Assembly: GCA_021849525.1 (NCBI GenBank)
Contig: JAJZSS010000133.1
Span: forward strand, 1-5,759
Length of the DNA: 5,759 bases
Direction of reading: 5' to 3'
From: Chloroflexota bacterium
GTDB taxonomy: Bacteria > Chloroflexota > Anaerolineae > Anaerolineales > UBA4823
A model generated the notes under the pieces. That model worked only from the letters and a program-made list of their open reading frames with translations, searched no databases and had not been told where the DNA came from. This document shows positions 1 through 5,759 of the stretch, piece after piece (position 1 is the stretch's first letter; every line of letters starts with the position of its first letter). The position numbers and the translations under genes are program-made.

Positions 1-671
1 ACGACCCCCAGCCCATTGATCATGGTGGTATGTGAATCGGTGCCGACCAGTGTGTCTGGGTAGGCAACGCAGACACCATCTTCTTCACTCGCCAGGACGA
101 CATCTGCCAGGTATTCCAGGTTCACCTGATGCACTATCCCTGTGGCAGGTGGCACAACCCTGAAGTTCTTAAAAGCCTGTTGTCCCCAGTGCAAGAACTC
201 GTAGCGTTCGCGGTTGCGTTGAAATTCCAGCTCGGCATTGCGCGCCAGCGCGTCGGGCGAGGCGAAAAAATCAACCTGCACAGAATGATCGATCACCAGG
301 TCGACCGGGACCAGAGGATTGATACGCGCCGGATCACCGCCCAGGCGCTGGACGGCATCCCGCATGGCTGCCAGGTCTACGACTGCCGGGACCCCGGTAA
401 AGTCTTGCATGATCACCCGCGCCGGGCGATAAGGTAAAGAGGGACGATGCTCCGTTCGGGGCTGCCAGGCAGCCAGATTCAAAACATCTTGTTGGGTAAT
501 CTCGACACCGTTACACTGGCGCAGGAGACCTTCCAGCATGATCCGAATCGAGAACGGCAGCCGGTTGAGGTGGGTCAGACCGTCTTCTTCCAGTTTGCCA
601 AGGCGATAGTAAATCAGCTCATTGCCTCGAACATTTACTTTCGACCGAGAATCGAAATAATCTCTCCCCAT
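1..671 (-). CDS. acnA: Aconitate hydratase, AcnA/IRP1 type (N-terminal quarter; runs off the left edge)
   Basis: Aconitase interconverts citrate and isocitrate through cis-aconitate in the TCA cycle, using a [4Fe-4S] cluster in the cytoplasm. The 223 visible codons start at an ATG at 671-669 and stay open to the window edge. They carry signatures of the AcnA/IRP1 branch: [20 protein letters not shown] (residues 84-103), [14 protein letters not shown] (121-134), [17 protein letters not shown] (159-175), [11 protein letters not shown] (178-188) and [19 protein letters not shown] (204-222). The active-site histidines of the DHS and TDSHT motifs are present. The cluster-ligating cysteines lie further on and cannot be checked. 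AcnA proteins are usually about 900 residues, so roughly three quarters are missing because of the window boundary, not truncation. The start is supported by a strong Shine-Dalgarno sequence and by the usual short N-terminal lead before [14 protein letters not shown]. It lies 73 bases downstream of folP and could be cotranscribed with it, though the functions are unrelated. Confidence 0.95.
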   Translation of the reverse strand, partial: MGRDYFDSRSKVNVRGNELIYYRLGKLEEDGLTHLNRLPFSIRIMLEGLLRQCNGVEITQQDVLNLAAWQPRTEHRPSLPYRPARVIMQDFTGVPAVVDLAAMRDAVQRLGGDPARINPLVPVDLVIDHSVQVDFFASPDALARNAELEFQRNRERYEFLHWGQQAFKNFRVVPPATGIVHQVNLEYLADVVLASEEDGVCVAYPDTLVGTDSHTTMINGLGV

Positions 672-676
672 AAGTT

Positions 677-684
677 ACTCCTTT
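677..684 (-). promoter_or_regulatory. Ribosome binding site of the aconitase gene
   Basis: On the minus strand the sequence reads AAAGGAGT, then five bases, then the ATG at 671. This near-perfect Shine-Dalgarno match fixes the aconitase start and implies efficient initiation independent of folP. Confidence 0.75.
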
Positions 685-744
685 GACGAATCAATACCAG
701 TTGTAAGAGTGAACGGGCTCATTTTTCCGCAGTCCCTTGAGATT

Positions 745-1653
745 TTAAACCAGCTTCAAGCGTGGGCGGACAATCGCATCGGTCATCCGTGCCACGCGGG
801 TCATGATTTCCACATCATGCACACGGACGATATCCGCACCGCGGGCAATCCCAATCGCCACTGCTGCTGCAGTACCTTCTACACGCTGGTCTGGTGGTAG
901 ATCGAGGGTATAACCGATGAAAGATTTTCGCGAAGGACCCAGCAGGACTGGATAACCCAGGTCGCGGATTTCCGCCAGACGGTCGATCAGCTCTAAGTTT
1001 TCAGCGACTGTCATACCAAACCCGACGCCTGGATCGATAATTATTTTTTCATCTTTTATCCCCGCGGTATGGGCAATCGCCACGCTCTCCATCAGCTCAT
1101 GCCGGATGTCGGGGATCATATCCATATACGGTTGGCCTACATATCGTCCGCCCAGCCGCTCGCGCACTTCAGTATGCGACCAGGAGCTATGATTGTGCAT
1201 CAGCACCACCGGCGCGCCGTAACGCGCCACCACCCCTGCCAGGTCCGGATCGACCCGCAAGCCCCAGATATCGTTGACGATCTGCGCTCCAGCCCGTAAG
1301 GCTGCTTCAGCAACGATCGCATGATAGGTATCTACTGACACCAAAACATCCAGTTCGCCGGAAATTGCCTGAATTACCGGTAACACGCGACCCATTTCTT
1401 CATCAATACTGACCGGGGTCGCCCCCGGGCGGGTGCTTTCACCACCGACATCCAGGATATCGGCCCCGGCTGCGACAAAACGACGGGCCTGTTCGAGGGC
1501 GCGGCTGACTACATCCCGTTGACCTTGCTGGAGGGCGATTAATCCATCGCCCGAAAAACTATCCGGGGTGACATTCAGGATACCCATCACATATGTGCGG
1601 GTACCCCAATCCAGAATTTTATTCCCGACTGCCAGTGGCGAAAAAGCTGCCAT
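745..1653 (-). CDS. folP: Dihydropteroate synthase (folate biosynthesis)
   Basis: DHPS condenses p-aminobenzoate with 6-hydroxymethyl-7,8-dihydropterin pyrophosphate to give 7,8-dihydropteroate; it is the sulfonamide target and acts in the cytoplasm. The 302-residue protein shows the whole TIM-barrel motif series: MGILNVTPDSFSGDG (residues 23-37, Asn27), DVGGESTRPGA (68-78, Thr74/Arg75), VSVDT (105-109, Asp108), VNDIWG (126-131, Asn127), IIIDPGVGFGMT (204-215, Asp207), LGPSRKSFIG (238-247, Lys243) and DIVRVHDVE (274-282, Arg277/His279). All residues known to bind pterin or pABA in the family appear present, so it should be active. It is slightly longer than the usual 270-290 residues, because of extra sequence around residues 154-182 after LMHNH. 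The ATG at 1653 directly follows the TAA of the upstream gene and has no clear Shine-Dalgarno, yet places the normal 22 or so residues before MGILN. Coupled translation with the upstream gene is likely. No folK, folB or folE gene lies beside it. Confidence 0.97.
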   Translation of the reverse strand: MAAFSPLAVGNKILDWGTRTYVMGILNVTPDSFSGDGLIALQQGQRDVVSRALEQARRFVAAGADILDVGGESTRPGATPVSIDEEMGRVLPVIQAISGELDVLVSVDTYHAIVAEAALRAGAQIVNDIWGLRVDPDLAGVVARYGAPVVLMHNHSSWSHTEVRERLGGRYVGQPYMDMIPDIRHELMESVAIAHTAGIKDEKIIIDPGVGFGMTVAENLELIDRLAEIRDLGYPVLLGPSRKSFIGYTLDLPPDQRVEGTAAAVAIGIARGADIVRVHDVEIMTRVARMTDAIVRPRLKLV

Positions 1654-2079
1654 TTATACCAGTAATGTCAATGGCCGGTCTAACCAGGCCTCGGCTTCAT
1701 CAATATCGCTAAAGATCGCCAGATCGACTCCGCCAGGTGTGGTCAACGCCTCAATCTTCTCAAGCGCTTGCCTGACTGCTTCGCTGGCTACGACGACTGC
1801 CAGACGAATATTGCGCGTCGATGGATCAGAGTTGACCTCGATTGCGTATTGGATCGCCTGTTCAGGAACTTCAGGAACCAGGCGCAGATCATATAAATTC
1901 CGAGTCAAACGATCTGAATTAATCAAATGCTCCAGGGCAAACTCACGCCAGTGTTTGATTGTCGCCGGCTTTACGTCTGTAAATACATAAGCCATGCCGC
2001 CGTCTTCCCGGCGGGTGACCGAATATCCAATCTGCGGATCGGGCTTCCAGTTGAGAGGTTTAATATCTGTCTCTGCCAT
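1654..2079 (-). CDS. Small SpoIIAA/STAS-like protein of unknown function, coupled to folP
   Basis: This 141-residue soluble protein has no signal peptide, membrane segment or cysteine. Its pattern of alternating strands and helices resembles the SpoIIAA-like (STAS-fold) family. Residues 28-34 (GMAYVFT) look like a strand, followed by a helix at 40-52, a strand ending in NLYDLR (61-66), a helix at 72-82, a hydrophobic strand RLAVVVAS (92-99), a helix at 100-112, a strand DLAIFSD (119-125) and the closing DEAEAWL (127-133). A YDLR-type strand and a final 'F.D.DEA.AWL' are what I recall from that family; this is recognition by pattern, not a search. SpoIIAA-like proteins are mostly uncharacterised and some bind membranes or partner proteins, so no specific role can be assigned. 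The start at 2079 has a plausible ribosome binding site (AGGGA). Its TAA abuts the folP ATG, tying expression of the two together. It is probably not a folate enzyme, as it carries no motif of folK, folB or folE. Confidence 0.85.
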   Translation of the reverse strand: MAETDIKPLNWKPDPQIGYSVTRREDGGMAYVFTDVKPATIKHWREFALEHLINSDRLTRNLYDLRLVPEVPEQAIQYAIEVNSDPSTRNIRLAVVVASEAVRQALEKIEALTTPGGVDLAIFSDIDEAEAWLDRPLTLLV

Positions 2080-2085
2080 TTTTTA

Positions 2086-2090
2086 TCCCT
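2086..2090 (-). promoter_or_regulatory. Ribosome binding site of the SpoIIAA-like gene
   Basis: The minus strand reads CAGGGATAAAAAATG. The AGGGA core sits six bases before the ATG at 2079 and supports that start. It may serve for folP as well, through coupling. Confidence 0.5.
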
Positions 2091-2136
2091 GATCACCTAG
2101 GTTCTCCATTCAAGAAAGTGTTCAGATTCTACTCGA

Positions 2137-2172
2137 TTAATGATCCAACGATTACACAATCTGGATCGTTAA
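2137..2172. repeat. Imperfect inverted repeat upstream of the SpoIIAA-like/folP genes (possible operator or RNA hairpin)
   Basis: On the plus strand, TTAATGATCCA (2137-2147) is followed by 14 bases and then TGGATCGTTAA (2162-2172). Ten of the eleven arm positions are complementary. It lies in the 121-base gap about 58 bases before the SpoIIAA-like start. A -10-like hexamer TAGAAT on the minus strand (2131-2126) sits just beside it, but I see no good -35 hexamer at the usual spacing. No T-run follows on either strand, so it is not a typical intrinsic terminator. A second, mutually exclusive pairing exists between AACGAT (2147-2152) and ATCGTT (2165-2170). Regulatory function is inferred only. 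Confidence 0.4.
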
Positions 2173-2200
2173 GCTCTAACTTACAAGCGACAAGATAGTA

Positions 2201-4213
2201 TCACCCTGATTGTATCGATTTGGCGACGATTTCGGCGATATCCAGTACTTCCAGAGTGGTATTGGCATCCTTCTTCGCATCGGTCAGCATGACCATGCAG
2301 AACGGACAGCCGACTGCCAGGGTATCCGCTCCAGTGGCGATGGCTTCCGCCATGCGATTGGCACTCACCCGCTGCTGTCCGGCTTCCTCTTCCTTCCACA
2401 TCTGCGCTCCACCAGCTCCACAGCAGAAGGATTGTTTTCCAGTCCTGCCCATTTCAACAAGCTGCGGGCTTACTTGCTTTAGCACCTGGCGGGGCTCCGT
2501 CAGGATGTCATTCTGCCGTCCGAGGTAACAGGGATCATGGAAGGTGGTGAGGTTAGCTGCGGCATCCGGCTGAACATGGAGCTTCCCAGCCGCCAGCAAT
2601 TCCTGGATCAACTGGGTGTGGTGAACGACCTGATAATTCCCGCCAAAAGCCGGGTATTCATTTTTTAAAGTGTGCAAGCAGTGCGGGCAGGTGGTGACGA
2701 TCCGGGGTGGTGCGACCTCATTCAGAATTTCTACGTTCGCAGTTGCCAGCTCATTGAACAAAAACTCATTGCCGGCTCTGCGGGCGGAATCGCCTGTGCA
2801 CTGTTCGGCCTCGCCGAGGATCGCATAATTCACTCCGGACGCGTTTAGAATTTCCACGAATGCGCGCGCCGTCTTCTGAGCGCGACTATCGGTTGCCGGG
2901 GCGCAGCCCACCCACCACAACAATTCGGGGGTGGGATTGGCATCGATCGTGGGCACATCCAGACCTTCTGCCCATTTCAGGCGTTCTGTGGGCGGCACAT
3001 TCCATGGATTGAGATTGCGCTCCATGCCTCGAAATGCCGTTTGCAGCTGATCGGGAAATTCATTTTCCATCAGCACTTGCGCCCGGCGGATATCCAGAAT
3101 ATCGCGCATCGGCTCATTTCCCACCGGGCAGATCTCAACACATGCCCCGCAGGCGGTACAGGCCCAGATAGCTTCCGTGGTTATCGCAAAATCCAGGAGC
3201 GGTGTGGCGCTCTGCTCACCCTTTGCCAGCTGTGCCCCGGCGGAATTCAAGAAGTAACGCTTGTTGATCTCGAGGGTTGCCGGAGAAAGCACCTTACCCG
3301 TGTTATACGCCGGACAGACTTCCTGGCAGCGGTAGCACATAATACAGGCATAGGCGTCAACAATCTGCTCCCAGCCCAGGTCTTCCAGGTGAGTTGCACC
3401 GAACTGCTCGATGCTTTCGTCGTCAAAATTTAATTTACTCAGCTCACCCATCGAGCGCCGTTCTGGCTTGATCAGGAAATTAATGGGGGCAAAGATCAAG
3501 TGCAGGTGTTTTGAATACAAGAAATAAGGGATAAATAGCAATATTGTGCCGATCGCCAGCCAGAAGGTGATATGCTCGCCAACGATCAAAGCATTTTGGC
3601 TGGCTCCAGACCAGAGACCGGAGACCAAACTAGCAAATGGCTGCCAGTCGTCCAAACCCTTACGGGCAACCTCCAAAGAAGCTCCAATGAAACGTGATCC
3701 CACATGCAGCATAATAAAGCTTGCCACCACAGCAGAATCACGCCGGATCCCCGCCCGCGCTTGCGGCTGAAGTAAAACGTCCGGGCGTGTGGTCAGTGCG
3801 TCCGACTTCAAGACAAAACGCCGGATGATCATCGCCAGCATGCCTATCAAAACTGCTACACTCAGGATGTCTGCCAGCAGGCTGTAAATCTGACCAAAAG
3901 CGGTTTCTTCGAAGAAGTTAAAATTGGAAAAAAGCCCTTCCAGACCATCCACCACATTGACCAGCAAGTAGTAGATAAAACCCCAGGCAATGAGAGCATG
4001 GAACAGGCTGGGAAGCAAACGGATTTTAAATGTAGGTTGGAGGGTAATCGTTTTTACGAGGACCGAGCCCAGGCGCTTTTTAACAATCTGCCAATCAAAC
4101 TTGCCCTGACCACGCTGGATTGTCCGTATTATCCGAGTGGCAGCCACATAAGCTGCGCCGGCCGAGGCAATGACCGCCAGGATCAGTAATATTTTTTCTA
4201 CTGGGGTTAGCAT
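2201..4213 (-). CDS. Membrane-bound Fe-S oxidoreductase: NarI-like heme b domain, two [4Fe-4S] motifs and two CCG domains (likely ETF:menaquinone oxidoreductase)
   Basis: This 670-residue protein combines a cytochrome b membrane domain with an HdrD/GlpC-like soluble half. Five hydrophobic segments lie near residues 6-26, 68-88, 111-132, 160-178 and 209-233. His72, His170, His214 and His236/His238 lie in or next to them and are candidate heme ligands. Two ferredoxin motifs follow: C290, C293, C296, C300 (CIMCYRCQEVCP) and C352, C355, C358, C362 (CTACGACVEICP). Two CCG domains end the protein. The first has C437, C472, C509 and C512, with CTG in place of CCG; the second is complete, with C562, C597-C598, C636 and C639. 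This order matches the former DUF224 group, in which members from Geobacter and Syntrophus relatives oxidise reduced electron transfer flavoprotein and reduce menaquinone during acyl-CoA oxidation. That role is inferred; HdrD-like or lactate/glycolate-oxidising complexes are alternatives. No etfAB or acyl-CoA dehydrogenase gene lies in the window. The start at 4213 has a strong ribosome binding site. Confidence 0.9.
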   Translation of the reverse strand: MLTPVEKILLILAVIASAGAAYVAATRIIRTIQRGQGKFDWQIVKKRLGSVLVKTITLQPTFKIRLLPSLFHALIAWGFIYYLLVNVVDGLEGLFSNFNFFEETAFGQIYSLLADILSVAVLIGMLAMIIRRFVLKSDALTTRPDVLLQPQARAGIRRDSAVVASFIMLHVGSRFIGASLEVARKGLDDWQPFASLVSGLWSGASQNALIVGEHITFWLAIGTILLFIPYFLYSKHLHLIFAPINFLIKPERRSMGELSKLNFDDESIEQFGATHLEDLGWEQIVDAYACIMCYRCQEVCPAYNTGKVLSPATLEINKRYFLNSAGAQLAKGEQSATPLLDFAITTEAIWACTACGACVEICPVGNEPMRDILDIRRAQVLMENEFPDQLQTAFRGMERNLNPWNVPPTERLKWAEGLDVPTIDANPTPELLWWVGCAPATDSRAQKTARAFVEILNASGVNYAILGEAEQCTGDSARRAGNEFLFNELATANVEILNEVAPPRIVTTCPHCLHTLKNEYPAFGGNYQVVHHTQLIQELLAAGKLHVQPDAAANLTTFHDPCYLGRQNDILTEPRQVLKQVSPQLVEMGRTGKQSFCCGAGGAQMWKEEEAGQQRVSANRMAEAIATGADTLAVGCPFCMVMLTDAKKDANTTLEVLDIAEIVAKSIQSG

Positions 4214-4218
4214 CGTCT

Positions 4219-4224
4219 ACTCCT
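4219..4224 (-). promoter_or_regulatory. Ribosome binding site of the membrane Fe-S oxidoreductase
   Basis: The minus strand reads AGGAGT followed by five bases and the ATG at 4213. This good Shine-Dalgarno match decides the start, which places the first hydrophobic helix immediately at the N terminus as expected. Confidence 0.7.
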
Positions 4225-4306
4225 GGGCTTTTCAGTGTGTTTGAAGTATAGGATTTGATTAAGCACAGTTTACCATTGACTTTAACTTATGATATGCACA
4301 AATTGC

Positions 4307-5701
4307 TTACTCAAAATAATCCAGAGCAGCCTGCACAGCCGGGTCAGTCTGCAGAGTCACCTCGTCCCAATTTGCTAGTACTTCAAGGTCTGGATTGACG
4401 CCATTTTTCTCCCATTCTGCATCAACCTGGTTCAGTGGCTGAAATGTGTCATGGGCAATCCAGGCGCTGGAGCCATCTGCAAATTCATAAACCCACAGGA
4501 TCTCAACATTGCCGTCGGTAGTCTCACCGATCAGATGTGCTCTGCCGATATCCTGCAGAATACCTGAAAATATTTCTCCAAAACTCACTGTATTCTTACC
4601 GATCAAGACCACCAGGGGTAAGTCCTGAGAGCCATTGACATCCCGTCCAACAATCCTCAGCGGGCGCTGTGCCTGGCGATTTATAAAATAGCCTACTTCT
4701 CCACTGGTGAAATTTGCCAGCACATTCTCCATCACCACATCCGCTCCTCCGCTATTCTGGCGATTATCCAGGATTAAACCATCCAGAGGTCGATCTTCGG
4801 TCATGCTTCGGAGCGCATTGGCAAATCGATCATTTATCGTGACATCATTGAAGGAAGCCAGCATTATGTATCCAATCCGCTTGCCGGATGCGCTGGTGAT
4901 TACTTCGTAGGGGACCGGGAGCGAGCCGGTGATCACCTGCCGGATGAGCTCTATCTGGCGTGGGGGAGACCCCGGACTCTGGACAATCAGAGTCACCGGG
5001 CTGCCTGCCTGGCCGCGCAGCATTTCGATGCGGCTGCCATCTTCACCGACGATCGGTTTTCCATCCACCGCGAGAATATTATCATGGGGACGCAGACCAG
5101 CCTGTTCGGCAGGGCTGTCGGGAAATACCAGGATGATCGTCACCAGCTGACGCTCCGCCACAACCTGGTTTAACACACCGATCCCGGCATAATCGTACCG
5201 GCCTTCAAACTCAGAATTGCCGGCGTCAGTATCTTCCGGGCTGAGAAAGATCGAATGTTCATCACCCAGCCGGAAGATCATCTCATCCATTGCGGCATAG
5301 AAATCCGCGTCGGTAAGTCCGGCGGCTACTTTGAGTTCGTATTCAGAATAGACCGTATCCCAATCCAGGCCATTAAAATCAGCATACAGATATTCAGCTT
5401 TGACCACCTGCCACAAATCTTCGAATACTTGCAGTTGTAACTCAGATGGCGTTGGTTGAATCGTAGGAGCCAGGGTAATTGTCGCGGTAGGCGAGGGGGT
5501 TGGCGAAATGGTGAATGTAGAGGTCGGGGTGCGGGTCGGGGTTTCTACTGGCGTCAGTAGAGCAGAAGGCGTAACACCGCTGATCACGGCTGTCACAACT
5601 GACTGACCGTCCATCCCGGGTGTGAACACACGGGACACCGCCACACAGCTCATGCTGCTCACGACTAACACTGCGCACAATGCCAGCTTAAATTGTCGCA
5701 T
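4307..5701 (-). CDS. Exported S41-family (C-terminal processing) peptidase with PDZ domain and Thr/Pro-rich linker
   Basis: This 464-residue protein should act outside the cytoplasmic membrane. Residues 1-19 form a signal peptide; Cys19 in SSMSC could be a lipid-attachment site, although the lipobox is weak (Ser at -3, Met at -2). Residues about 45-86 form a Thr/Pro/Ser-rich linker. A helical N-terminal region follows (87-160), then a PDZ domain (about 171-253, with YAGIGV, DSPAEQAGL and DNILAVDGKPI), then the S41 core: RIGYIMLASF (275-284), LILDNRQNSGGA (309-320), VVLIGKNTVSFGEIFSG (364-380) and GVNPDLEV (434-441). Ser373 is the likely nucleophile. The catalytic lysine, usually in a TxGKG-like motif, appears replaced: the sequence there is TTDGNVE, with Asn398. 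Activity may therefore use another base or be lost. The start at 5701 has only a weak ribosome binding site (TTAAAG close to the ATG), but it gives a proper signal peptide. Natural substrates cannot be told from the sequence. Confidence 0.92.
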   Translation of the reverse strand: MRQFKLALCAVLVVSSMSCVAVSRVFTPGMDGQSVVTAVISGVTPSALLTPVETPTRTPTSTFTISPTPSPTATITLAPTIQPTPSELQLQVFEDLWQVVKAEYLYADFNGLDWDTVYSEYELKVAAGLTDADFYAAMDEMIFRLGDEHSIFLSPEDTDAGNSEFEGRYDYAGIGVLNQVVAERQLVTIILVFPDSPAEQAGLRPHDNILAVDGKPIVGEDGSRIEMLRGQAGSPVTLIVQSPGSPPRQIELIRQVITGSLPVPYEVITSASGKRIGYIMLASFNDVTINDRFANALRSMTEDRPLDGLILDNRQNSGGADVVMENVLANFTSGEVGYFINRQAQRPLRIVGRDVNGSQDLPLVVLIGKNTVSFGEIFSGILQDIGRAHLIGETTDGNVEILWVYEFADGSSAWIAHDTFQPLNQVDAEWEKNGVNPDLEVLANWDEVTLQTDPAVQAALDYFE

Positions 5702-5759
5702 TCTTTAACAGCCTAATCAGAACCAGTTTAACCGGCGACACTCCGGGAATAACAGCTCC

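Noticed and set aside
129..686. Two plus-strand open frames opposite the aconitase N terminus.
   Set aside because: The minus strand gives an unmistakable aconitase sequence across the whole stretch; these are antisense shadows.
672..744. Searched for an intrinsic terminator or promoter between folP and the aconitase gene.
   Set aside because: Only a three-base-arm partial symmetry (GAGCCCGTTCACTC on the minus strand) and no T-run were found; the strong ribosome binding site is the only supportable element.
1568..1990. Plus-strand open frame of 140 codons opposite folP and the SpoIIAA-like gene.
   Set aside because: The translation resembles no family I know, is serine/arginine-rich as antisense frames often are, and lies opposite two well-supported genes.
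3041..3433. Plus-strand open frame of 130 codons opposite the ferredoxin region of the oxidoreductase.
   Set aside because: It is antisense to clearly conserved cysteine motifs and has no recognisable domain.
4245..4250. -10-like hexamer TATACT on the minus strand, upstream of the oxidoreductase gene.
   Set aside because: No acceptable -35 hexamer lies 16-18 bases upstream, and the 93-base gap is AT-rich, so a chance match is likely. A promoter somewhere in the gap remains plausible.
4928..4937. Perfect 10-base palindrome GGTGATCACC.
   Set aside because: It lies inside the PDZ/S41 coding sequence, and TGATCA hexamers recur several times in the window, so it is explained by codon choice and chance.
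5688..5759. Possible tail of an upstream minus-strand gene: one frame stays open from the right edge and stops at 5690-5688, overlapping the S41 start by 14 bases; another frame ends in a TGA about 22 bases before that start.
   Set aside because: Only about 60 bases are visible and neither short tail is recognisable, so a real gene end cannot be told from chance.

Overview
The window carries five protein genes, all on the minus strand, so transcription runs from high to low coordinates. In transcription order they are: a secreted or lipid-anchored S41 (C-terminal processing) peptidase at 5701-4307; a large membrane Fe-S oxidoreductase with NarI-like, dicluster-ferredoxin and CCG domains at 4213-2201; a 141-residue SpoIIAA/STAS-like protein at 2079-1654; dihydropteroate synthase (folP) at 1653-745; and the first quarter of an AcnA-type aconitase from 671 to the left edge. 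Coding density is high. The gaps are 93, 121, 0 and 73 bases. I see no tRNA, rRNA, CRISPR array, insertion sequence or phage gene.

The organism is most likely a member of the Chloroflexota, probably Anaerolineae-like. This is inference from style, not a database result. The pointers are the Thr/Pro-rich 'TPTPT'-type linker between the export signal and the catalytic part of the S41 protein, the FSGDG variant of the DHPS N-terminal motif, and a membrane Fe-S oxidoreductase of the ETF:menaquinone-oxidoreductase type. Base composition looks moderate and even across the genes, with no sign of recent transfer.

The genes look like ordinary chromosomal metabolism and do not form one pathway. The SpoIIAA-like gene and folP form a tight pair: the stop codon of the first touches the start codon of the second, and folP lacks a clear ribosome binding site, which suggests translational coupling. 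Aconitase follows 73 bases later with its own strong ribosome binding site. The oxidoreductase also has its own strong site. The 121-base gap upstream of the SpoIIAA-like gene holds an 11-base-arm imperfect inverted repeat beside a -10-like hexamer, the best regulatory candidate here.

I found no clear undescribed multi-gene system. The points most worth a second look are the oxidoreductase and its likely partner, the S41 peptidase that appears to lack the canonical catalytic lysine, the unexplained SpoIIAA-like/folP coupling, and the inverted repeat.
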